Source: Owenia fusiformis
Taxonomy: Eukaryota; Annelida; Polychaeta; Sabellida; Oweniidae
Direction: 5' to 3'
DNA length: 64,000 nt
Assembly: GCA_903813345.2 (NCBI GenBank)
Contig: CAIIXF020000009.1
Coordinates: forward strand, 310,001 to 374,000
Positions 56,090 through 64,000 of the stretch are shown one piece after another. Every line of letters starts with the position of its first letter. Within the stretch, counting starts at the first letter, position 1. The position numbers and the translations under genes are program-made. The notes under the pieces were generated by a model. It did not search any database. It saw only the letters and a list, made by a program, of their open reading frames with translations, and was not told where the DNA came from.

Positions 56090-56962
56090 CAGAGGCGTAG
56101 CTAGCCCATTTTGCGAGTGTACGCCCGTATGATTTCCCGGTTTTATCAAAATTAACAAAACGATGGTTCCATAAAATAGGAAGATCCCGGGTGTTCAGAA
56201 GATAGGGGACACACTAAACACTCTTAATTCAATGAAGGAAATATGTATTGTTTGATCATTTTGACATAGCTTTTTAAAGGGATTGAATTAACTGTATTAA
56301 CAGATAATATTCGGGAAACAAAATAAACAGATTCTATATAATCATGCCATCGGCGATCGAAGCCGTCTATCAAGGCGATTTTATTTTTTAGGCTACCTAA
56401 AACTGAATGTATGAGGCTCATTGTTTTAAGCTTTTGTGGTTATTCTCCATGAAATATTATTATTTTTTCTGTGTTTGTTTTTATATAGCTCACAAGATGA
56501 TTAACAATAAAAGAACAGTTACACGACCGTCTCAACTCCATTTCGGATCTTAACAATCTGTACGTGATTCTATAGAATAAATTCTATCTTTCTGTTTTTG
56601 CATTTGCGAACATGTCAATAACAGTATCACTGTTTATATCCTGTTCCCTATGAATATGTATCATGGCCAAGGAAGAAAGTCTTTCCTCGTTCATTGTGGA
56701 ACGCAAGTATGACTTAATGCGTTTCATACTGCTAAAGCTTCGTTCAGCCACGCAAGTGGATACTGGCAATGTAAGCAGCTGGACCAAACACGTGTAGACA
56801 TCGGGGTAAAGAGGCTGGGGGTCTGTTGAATAGTCTCCTATCGATTTCTATCTCTTGGTAAAATATATATTTTTCATCACAATTAATCAGGTAAATTTTA
56901 TTTTTCCTTAAAATTTGAGAGTACGCCTGGGCGTACTTGGCGTACACGTAGCTACGCCACTG
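56090..56962 (-). mobile_element. hAT element fragment within the copy B intron
   Basis: Ends CAGAGGCGTAGCTA and, in reverse complement, CAGTGGCGTAGCTA: canonical hAT termini, with extra subterminal GTACGCC phrases. It contains the C-terminal transposase piece at 56584-56787. The flanks share CAAT but no clear 8-bp duplication. Internal deletion has left about 870 bp. Confidence 0.75.
56584..56787 (-). pseudogene. hAT transposase C-terminal dimerisation region
   Basis: LLTLPVSTCVAERSFSSMKR, then IKSYLRSTMNEERLSSLAMI. The PVSTxxAERSFS and RSTMxxERLSxLA blocks are the hAT family dimerisation domain, as in ZMYM/TTF-type hAT proteins. It ends FANAKTER before a stop. The N-terminal zinc finger and DDE core are missing. 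Confidence 0.8.
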
Positions 56963-57090
56963 CAATGCCTTTATGATTGTCTATGATTTATTTATTTTAA
57001 TAAGATGTTTCCCTTTACTGTTTTGCAGCTACACATGTGACATATCATTATTAAGGAAGATGCGCCAGCCGAGATTTATTATGATGGCAA

Positions 57091-57741
57091 TACCCTAACG
57101 GTGTGTTTTCCTCATATTCCTTCATTTACGGTTGAGGGAAGCTGCACCATGGTTGCTTACAGAATCTTGATTGGAGCTTACCTTCTGAGCACTGTCTAAG
57201 CGTGCTGGGCTTCTGAATTCTACCCTCATCTTCCGATGGAGAGATGTCAGGAGTGGCTTTCCAATACAAACATTGTGTGATGTGTCTGCCTTACCTGCGG
57301 CATTTTAGCATAACAAATTTGTACGAGGGGATATAAGATGTTGATCATTTCCCGACATTATGAATAATAGTTTTGTAAAATACTTGTAATGTGGCTGAAG
57401 GAGATGCTGTATATTGCTTTTGATTACTGTTTTGCTTGAATTCAACAATATTAAGTAATATAATATGTGGTTTATCAGTCAGAGAATACTTCAAACTTTA
57501 CATTTGTATATGTACGAAAAAATGTTTTGTATAGGAGATCTTAGGTTAAAAATAACATAAATAATAAAATAGTAATGGTTGGTTATTCTTTGTCAACATT
57601 GGTAACATGTTGCTAGAAAGGATGATATGAAAAAAACCTAGATACCAGAGGTAAACAAACTGAGAGGACACTTGGAAGAAAAGTATGAGAAATATGAAGA
57701 GGAAACAGACTGTAATGAACAAAAAGCCAAATATTGAATGA
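57091..57741. other. no supported gene
   Basis: Decayed sequence after copy B exon 2. No family match is seen. Confidence 0.4.
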
Positions 57742-58506
57742 ATGAATTTTATTCACACGCCCTTCATTGATACGGACATTGACCACATTGCCATTCCCTG
57801 GCTTCAAATCAAACACCTTGATCTTAAAAAAGCAGATGAAATTTTGCATACTCTAGAATCTGAACTTGAACAAATAATGCCCAAAGACCAAGGGTCAATA
57901 GCAGAATGCCTTGATGAAACATTACTTCTACATGGTATTGCAAGACGAGCACATTTCAATAAATGTTTCATTGGAAACCGTGCAAATATTTATTGCAAAT
58001 CAGAATGTTATAAGGATATGACTGATGCAGTAGTGCGCAAAACTGAATATTATTTCAAGGAATTGCCTCGGAGGGAAGAAATGCTTAAAAAAGCGAAGAA
58101 AATAGCATCAAAACTTACCCTATTGAACCAGTCATTTGGGAATTTGCATAGAATGGTTGGACACAGCAGGCATATAGAGGAGTGGGAGTTTGACATCATT
58201 GATGAATGTGTTAAAGATTACTGTCAAACATTTAGGAAGCTGTTCCCCTATGAATCAAATCCTCTTAAATTTCACTTTATTGAGGATCATCTTGAACCGT
58301 TTATACGAAAAATGAAATGTGGATTAGGTGTTTTAGGAGAACAAGGCATTGAAGGATTACACAAACAGTTCAACGAACTTGGAGTTCGATTTCGCAGAAC
58401 TAAAAACACATTGAGCCGCCTGTGTAGGAAAAATGGCAGTGATGGCTGTTCGATGGGATTTGCTATGCTTTGGTTTTGCTGTTATCTAGTTAAATCATGG
58501 GTATAG
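57742..58506 (+). CDS. transposase-like protein fragment (GEQGIEGLHKQFN motif)
   Basis: A 254-codon open frame: IPWLQIKHLDLKKADEILHT, LDETLLLHGIARRAHFNKCF then IGNRANIYC, FGNLHRMVGHSRHIEEWEF, LKFHFIEDHLEPFIRKMKCG then LGVLGEQGIEGLHKQFNELG. The last blocks (K-x-H-x2-EDH, then G-EQG-x-E-x-LH-x2-F-N) resemble the C-terminal catalytic part of an uncharacterised transposon-encoded family widespread in invertebrates, where the Glu would be the last DDE residue. Family membership is from memory, the catalytic role is inference. The last 40 codons (NGSDGCSMGFAMLWFCCYL) match the small repeat at 2.27 kb, so the true end was replaced. No intron is needed within it. Upstream part missing. Confidence 0.5.
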   Translation: MNFIHTPFIDTDIDHIAIPWLQIKHLDLKKADEILHTLESELEQIMPKDQGSIAECLDETLLLHGIARRAHFNKCFIGNRANIYCKSECYKDMTDAVVRKTEYYFKELPRREEMLKKAKKIASKLTLLNQSFGNLHRMVGHSRHIEEWEFDIIDECVKDYCQTFRKLFPYESNPLKFHFIEDHLEPFIRKMKCGLGVLGEQGIEGLHKQFNELGVRFRRTKNTLSRLCRKNGSDGCSMGFAMLWFCCYLVKSWV

Positions 58507-58812
58507 AGTATTTGTAGATTTTTTTTTTGAGTATTTGTAGATGGTAAATACTACATTGTGACACATACAGATTCATGAATATAGTTTTGGTTTGGATTTG
58601 CTACTGTGTAGAGTTGCTGTTTTCTAGTTTAAATATATGCACTGTTCTATATTTTTCTTTAAAATTACAGAAAGTTTTAAAAATTGATGTGTATGCTAAT
58701 TAATGTCTACAAATCTATTAGAAGCACACAACCCTAATATTTGAAGATGATAACCAGGATGAGAATGTATAATAATTATGTAATATAAAATAGTGACATA
58801 GTTCATACAAAT
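58507..58812. other. no supported gene
   Basis: A+T-rich; a third weak echo of the GGATTTGCT...TTGCTGTT phrase at 58600. Confidence 0.4.
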
Positions 58813-60390
58813 TGTGATATATGGGTTATACTGCACACATTCTTTATCAACTTTAAAGATTACATACGCAATTCCACTATTCATGGGCAACACATTCCAT
58901 CACAGAACTGTCCTTTGTGCAGACAGATGTATACTTGCTGGTGGATCATTATGAACTTTGACTCTCCATGCTTTGAATTCCCATATTGGTCCTGCAGATT
59001 CAAAATTCCAAAAACGACACCCAGGAAAGTTGGACACATGGTGTCATGTCACTTAGTTCTCAATATAACAATCAAAACAAAGAGTCCCTATGGGGCAAAA
59101 GGTATAGCAGCAATATCAACTGCAACTTCCCAGATAAGACATAAGACAAAAGGCTGAGGCTTCATCTAAGTTTTACAATGAAGCTAGAGAAAATAAAGGC
59201 GATATTAATAAAACAAACAATTGAAGCAGTTTATTGCATTAGTGATTCAATACAAAATTCAACCTGACAAAGGATTCCAATGTCAAATATTGGGACACTT
59301 AGAATTCTATCAAGCAGCCATTGTTTTCTTATCACTTACCTTTCATGCTTCATTTCTACTAATGCTAATGATATGATAGCAATGTGCAATTTTCATCAGG
59401 TCACTCACTTCATCATCATGAAGGACAGTTTGCAAGCTGGTTGGCCAGAGATCTGTTTACCATGAATGTCAGGACTGGGAAATGTGTCCTCAAAGACAGT
59501 TTCAAGATGTGGAACCATCCTACACCAACTCCACTCACTGTGTCAATCCAAGACATTCAGTCCGTACTTCTAGCTGCAATTCTTCATGTGGGCACCACAC
59601 AGACTCTGGCCAGGACAACTGCTGGTTTGTCATCTGTGTAAAAAGAGGCTCACTAAGGCAGGAGTATACCAGCAGACCTGCCAGCAGGTACTGACAGAAG
59701 AATCCTGGTATTGGATGGGTACATTAAATAACAGATAGTGGTTGTCGACTAAAGTTGTTTTACTTTTAGTAAACATCTCAGGGAAGATCTGTCATGATTC
59801 CAAATTCTACAATATCATTGTATTTAATTTAAGCTGGTGTGAAAATCATGAATTCAGGTCAGAGGCCCCTTGCAATTCTTTTTAATAATAATAAGATAAG
59901 TTTGGATTTGAATTCATTGAATTTCATCATATTAGATCGGTATGAGAAAAAGTATATTCTTTCAAAGGTTTCAGTTAATACCTAGGTATAATACAAACTT
60001 ATAGGTGCAGAAAAGATTGTGATGTATGGGTTATACTTCACACATTCTTTATATATATATCAACTTTAAAGATTATGTACTGGATTCAATTATTCATGGG
60101 CATCACATTCTATTTCAGAACTGTCCTCTGTGCCAGATGTATACTTGCTGGTGGATCATTACGAACTTTGTCACTGCCCATATTGGTCCTGCAGATTCAA
60201 AATGCCAAAAACAGTACCATGTCACTTAGTTCCTCAAAATAACAATCAACACAAAGTCCCTTTGGGACAAAAGGTATAGCAGCAATATCAACTGCAACTT
60301 CCCAGATGAGGAAATCATAAAGACTAAGTTTTACAACCAAGTTAGAGAAAATGAAAGCGTATTATTAAAACAAACAAATGTCTCCCTCAT
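58813..60390 (+). repeat. tandem segmental duplication, units about 1.2 kb apart
   Basis: 58813-59225 and 60018-60390 are alike (GGGTTATACTGCACACATTC / GGGTTATACTTCACACATTC; ATGTATACTTGCTGGTGGAT; AAAAGGTATAGCAGCAATAT; CAACTGCAACTTCCCAGAT), about 85-90 percent identical with small deletions in the second. The first unit is followed by a copy of the DUF6729-like exon; the second is not. Confidence 0.8.
59440..59724 (+). pseudogene. VDRD/RLDIWHF family, N-terminal exon copy B'
   Basis: Over 280 bases it is about 93 percent identical to copy B exon 1 (TTTACCATGAATGTCAGGAC versus TTTACCATGAATATCAGGAC; GGCAGGAGTATACCAGCAGA identical), but small deletions break the frame into three pieces. Homology stops abruptly at GGATGGGTACA, mid-exon. 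So it is a recent, truncated duplicate of copy B. Confidence 0.75.
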
Positions 60391-61177
60391 AAAGCCCCTA
60401 AATTATTGTAAATAAATAATAAGATTATTATTATTATCCATTTATAAGAGGTTAAAGAGGCTCAGTTGGAAGAAATTTCTCATGATGACGGTTGAGGTTT
60501 CGGATACTCAGTAAATTGAAATGATGAAAGTAAATTGAAAAAAATCAAAGCTATTATTCTTTTGAAAATCAGCTGATTCATTATAGAATATAATCAAGTT
60601 ATCGAGTTATTTTTAGAAAAAAAACTAAAACTGGCAAATTGTGGTGCCTGAGACTTGACTCATGAAACATTGGTAAAACGTTGTCTTCCCGCCGAATCAT
60701 TCCTGGTGAAGAGGAATATTATTTTTTGTAAATTTGATTATAACAATAGAACTTGAATCAATCTGAGCCAAATGATGACATGCAGTGATGCAGCCGAATC
60801 AAGTCCACCTAGAGAAGGTATTATTTTGAACACATGTCTTGTATTTTTGTGTAATTTTTAAGTTTGAAAATAAATTCACGTGGTATTTTGAGATTGTGTC
60901 TGACCTTGTTTGACATGAACATACTGTGATTGTTATATCTAGTTTCATGCACACGGCCACTAAGCTAATGTGAGATCCCAATTACTTGTAAGACATGTTG
61001 GTACGCTGGCATATGCGCCAAACCATTTTAGAGGAAACTCATGCTGCTCTTGGAGTCCAAAAATAGTTGTATCCCACAAAACTGTAACTATGCAATGTCC
61101 ACTGCTTTGAAAATATTCATTGATAAAGAAAAATAAACTCCAAGAGTTTGTGGAGCAATGCCACTCTTGTGTAAACA
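60391..61177. other. no supported gene
   Basis: A+T-rich; minus-strand frames at 60799-60981 and 60960-61178 lack motifs. Confidence 0.4.
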
Positions 61178-61480
61178 ATGTTGATAGAGCACAGTGAGAT
61201 TTTCAAAAACAAATTAGTACAAACCACCAACCAGATTCTACAGGAAGATGAGAAATATGAAACTCAATGGGAAGAACCTCATAGATATGGCAGGACATGC
61301 TCTAAATATTTAGATTTTAAGTCAAGACACAATACTTTAGTGATCAAACTGTTAGGCCAAGGTGATACTTGTATAAAGCTTAAGAAATACTTTCTGGGCT
61401 TTGCTGAAAAATACAAATCATTAATTTCGAAGTTTCAAGTTTTACCACTTGAGATGCTGAAGGATGTAGGAATTGTTTAA
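61178..61480 (+). CDS. unrecognised ORF, 100 residues
   Basis: Hydrophilic frame with IFKNKLVQTTNQILQEDEKY, then YLDFKSRHNTLVIKLLGQGD and YKSLISKFQVLPLEMLKDVG. Composition is protein-like. It lies 200 bp upstream of copy C on the same strand and could be an upstream exon or an unrelated relic. No domain recognised. Confidence 0.35.
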   Translation: MLIEHSEIFKNKLVQTTNQILQEDEKYETQWEEPHRYGRTCSKYLDFKSRHNTLVIKLLGQGDTCIKLKKYFLGFAEKYKSLISKFQVLPLEMLKDVGIV

Positions 61481-61686
61481 GACATTGGCGCTGAACTCAC
61501 AATATTTTCACTTGGCACCTTTTGAGGTGGATCCCGGCTATGGCATTAATGGTTGAGAAATAGGGATTGAAACCAGCCATAATTTTCCTCTGATGACCAT
61601 TGTGAATTATTGTGTTTTATGGATTATGGCGACGGCTTTTGTGAATGGATGTTGACCCTTTGAAACCCCTATGGACTTGGAGACTG

Positions 61687-63875
61687 GAAGGTGAAAAAGG
61701 CGTGGTTCACTCCCCCCACCGGCTCCCCGCCGCGTGATTGTGCCCCATGTAGACTGCTATTTCACCCACAGGCTGTGTGTGGATGCCCAAACGGCTCTTG
61801 GGTGTCCAGCTCTACTGCCCCCACATTGGACCCATTGCTGGGAAGGATAACCAACCCACCATAAACTGACCCATGCTGGCCATTACTCTACTGTGCACCA
61901 AGTGTTAGATGTAGATGGGTTCTATTACTTGGTTGGCGAGTACTATGAGTGTACGTTCTGCAAGGCAAAGTACATCAGCTGGAGTGGTATTGTGCTGAGA
62001 CAACTTAATGTTGCCCACCGTTGCCAACTTAGTGCCATTCTCACCTACAAGAAGGCAGCAGACTTGAGGGTGGTGCGGCTTTTGAGGGTTTGTGGCCTTG
62101 GGAATAGCTCCACCCAGCTCTACACCAAACTAGAGGAGCAGCATGAAGAGGCATTCTTGGTCCAGGAGGCACTCTACCTTGCAGACTGTTCCAAGTTTGC
62201 AGAGGCAGCCAACCAGAATAGGATCGCCCCAGTCACCTTTGACCCCACCCCCATTCGCGACCCTATCCCCATGCCCAGATGGTTGAACTTTGTCTTCATC
62301 CAGGATGTAGTTTCCAGATTGGAACAAGTGCAGGCGTTCATTACTAGTGTGTTTGGGACAATCCTTAAGATGGATTCAAGATGGAGTAAATACTAAATAT
62401 TATAGAATAAATTATTCTGAAATATGAAATTAAATAAATTGCCTTTAATTTATTACATATTTAAAGCTAAAATATATTACTTATATTAAAAAAATGTCAT
62501 AATAATATTTAAAAATTAAGATATATATAAATATATATGAAAATAATTAGAAATAAATAACATGAATTAAATAAACAATTATTATAAACAATTATTTATA
62601 TTAAGGTGACCAAGATGTTAGCGGGAGAGGCTGATGGGACGGCCAACTGGTGTACTGATGTTGGCAATGAGTACGGCCAGGTCCTCATGTGTGTATTGAC
62701 TGCCACAGAAGGGTACAGAGTCCAGTCGATGATTGAAGGCCTTGTGAAGAGGTATAGCGATGCTGGCGTCGAACCTCCTCTGGCCCTCTACGTTGACCGT
62801 GACTGCTGTGGCAACTCACAGACCCTGAAATTTTTCTTGGCATGGCCAGACATGAAGATCCGCCTGGACATCTGGCACTTCATGCGCCGTATTGCCAAGT
62901 GCTGCACCACTGTCTGCCATGAGCTCGACGGGCTGTTTATGGCAGAACTCAGTCGGTGCGTCTTTGTATGGGATGCAGAAGACCTCAACCTTCTGAAGGA
63001 AGCGAAGCGGCAGGAGATGCTTTCGGAATACCTGGATCCAACTGATGCAGATATCCAGAGGCGCATAGCAAAGAAAGAGCTGGCCCTTCACTGTAGACGG
63101 AGGACTCGGGGTGCCGAGGAAACAGAAAACCTGTTAACCCAGCTCCTCGATACATTTAAAGGTGAAGATGGGCACGATTCATTAGGAACACCACTTCTGG
63201 ATATAGATCGTGTTGCTGATATGTGGGAATCTCAGAAGCGCCACATCGTGTGCATCCAGGACCCCATAGTAGCTGGGAAACCCGTTCCCCTGTACACGGG
63301 GGTTGGGACATTGGTGAAAGGTGGTGTGACACTGCCCATCTACAGATGTGGTGTGACACTGCCCATCTACAGATGTGGTGTGACACTGCCCATCTACAGA
63401 TGTGGTGTGACACTGCCCATCTACAGATGTGCCTGTGGCTCTACATCCCTGGAGTCCTTCCACAACCACCTGGCTAAGTTCATACCTGGTAAGCTTTTGT
63501 TAATGATTTGTTACATTATTATGTAATACCCGAGTGTGATGCACATGGACTTTTTTTATGAATTTTATAAATTAAAAAAAGGGTTTCTCATATCATTAAT
63601 CTATAGTACTTTATATTATAGGCTAATATTTTAGACTATATCTAGTTTGTTTTTAAAAATTATATTTTCAGGAACCAGCGCTAGTGTCATGCACTTCCAG
63701 GCCTTCCTAGTGGAAGGGTAGGTGAGATGGAATGAGAACCGAGCCCTTGAAGCCACTGCATCTAGCCTGCCCAGTTCTTATGACACCTTGCTACAAAGTG
63801 CTGTTAGCCAGTTAAGAAGGCAAGTGTTTGATGATGATGTTGCTCCAAAGTTCACCCCTCTCAAGAAGTACACAG
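61687..63875 (+). CDS. VDRD/RLDIWHF transposase-like gene, copy C, least damaged, runs off window
   Basis: Exon 1 begins near 61687: APRRVIVPHVDCYFTHRLCV, then WMPKRLLGVQLYCPH. After a stop and a one-base shift near 61868 comes THAGHYSTVHQVLDVDGFYY then YYECTFCKAKYISWSG. From 61893 it is open: QLNVAHRCQLSAILTYKKAA, DLRVVRLLRVCGLGNSSTQL, ALYLADCSKF, IQDVVSRLEQVQAFITSVFG. Exon 2 (62606-63488, after TTAAG) reads EADGTANWCTDVGNEYGQVL, then LALYVDRDCCGN (D64, D66), RLDIWHFMRRIAKCC (D88), KKELALHCRRRTRGAEE and SLESFHNHLAKFIP, ending at a GTAAGC donor. Exon 3 (63672-63875) splices in frame: GTSASVMHFQAFLVEG, stop TAG at 63719, then VRWNENRALEATASSLPSSY and a GTATG donor. N-terminal Cys pairs suggest a zinc ribbon (DUF6729-like, from memory); the Asp motifs suggest an RNase-H-fold transposase core. 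The 62397-62605 gap is almost pure A+T and acts as an intron or insertion. Confidence 0.65.
63323..63430 (+). repeat. 27-bp coding minisatellite, four perfect copies
   Basis: GGTGTGACACTGCCCATCTA followed by CAGATGT occurs four times with no change and keeps frame, giving GVTLPIYRC four times. The usual single V-x-LP-x-YRC segment of this family stands just before the STSLESFH motif. Perfect identity means a very recent expansion or an assembly artefact. Confidence 0.95.
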
Positions 63876-64000
63876 GTATGTTAAATAACTAAAAATAACC
63901 AAGTTAAATCTAGTGACCCTATAGTTTGGAACGTTATTAACAATCTAATGATTTTGATATCTCTGAAGTCTGAAGCATTCGATTCTGTGATCAATTGATA
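63876..64000. other. intron of copy C, to window end
   Basis: Starts with a GTATGTTAAAT donor after exon 3; A+T-rich. The next exon is expected beyond the window by comparison with copy A. Confidence 0.5.

Larger units (their letters stand above)
55574..57090 (+). pseudogene. VDRD/RLDIWHF family, copy B, N-terminal domain (DUF6729-like)
   Basis: Exon 1 (55574-55968) encodes NYPPPTPLTVLGPPKTFG, then LPFFMWAPHRLWSGQPLVCH and LCEKRLTKAGVYQQTCRQV, then LECKGCGKKSAAWSGHILDQ and LALGQRSHFPAFLTY. Two C-x2-C pairs (CHLC, CKGC) suggest a zinc ribbon; the layout matches what I recall as DUF6729. The GTAAGT donor joins in phase to exon 2 (57029 on, after TTTGCAG) as CYTCDISLLRKMRQPR, aligning with copy C TYKKAADLRVVRLLRVCG, so the splice is credible. 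Copy C has no intron at this point. Exon 2 soon degenerates. A hAT element lies inside the intron. Confidence 0.6.

Noticed and set aside
63156-63469. Minus-strand ORFs with repeated SHHICRWAV / DGQCHTTSV phrases
   Set aside because: Shadows of the 27-bp coding repeat on the plus strand.

Overview
The window looks like a repeat-rich, A+T-rich stretch of an invertebrate animal genome, probably marine (inference). The signs are spliced exons with GT/AG borders, C2H2 finger relics, a ubiquitin-specific-protease fragment, and dense DNA-transposon debris. The debris includes mariner/Tc1, PIF/Harbinger, Ginger, hAT, piggyBac and several unnamed transposase-like families, plus two non-LTR retrotransposon tails. 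I see no bacterial operon, rRNA, CRISPR array or complete undamaged host gene. The species cannot be named from the sequence alone.

Layout. 0-7.5 kb: a mariner remnant beside a 61-bp satellite with a 5-mer higher-order repeat, a 145-bp tandem-repeat element that recurs twice, and several MITEs. 8.8-9.4 kb: a LINE tail. 9.7-12.2 kb: a Ginger-type element (TGTA.. ends, CCGG target duplication, integrase GPY/F relic) that carries a Harbinger-type MITE. 13.1-17.4 kb: a nearly complete Harbinger element with a DDE transposase carrying one frameshift and a convergent Myb-like gene; it carries a Ginger-type MITE, so the two families are nested reciprocally. 18.0-18.6 kb: two cleanly spliced USP exons abutting a foldback mariner. 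19.6-22.7 kb: a 370-bp repeat array split by a hAT-like element with an internal CAGGAGA-rich array. 27.5-29.7 kb: a recent 257-bp tandem duplication, a zinc-finger relic and a 1-kb purine-only strand. 30.2-36.7 kb: two copies of a 1.5-kb repeat, one interrupted by an unassigned transposon with an 8-bp target duplication, plus piggyBac and DDE fragments. 36.7-38.3 and 47.6-48.1 kb: arrays of an 18-residue zinc-finger-linker unit. 38.4-39.1 kb: a large palindrome.

The most distinctive content lies at 39.6-42.9, 52.1, 55.6-57.1, 59.4 and 61.7-63.9 kb. These are six pieces of one multi-exon gene family: an N-terminal zinc-ribbon-like domain, a DDE/RNase-H-like core with VDRD and RLDIWHF motifs, and a C-terminal helical part. 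The copy at the right edge is the least damaged and contains an in-frame 27-bp expansion. From memory it resembles the multicopy uncharacterised animal proteins that carry DUF6729; I infer that it is transposon-encoded. Two other transposase-like families (LDLFHA at 53.5-54.2 kb, GEQGIEGLH at 57.7-58.5 kb), an unrecognised two-exon gene (43.9-44.4 kb) and a rearranged SGNH-hydrolase ORF (49.3-51.0 kb) complete the set.
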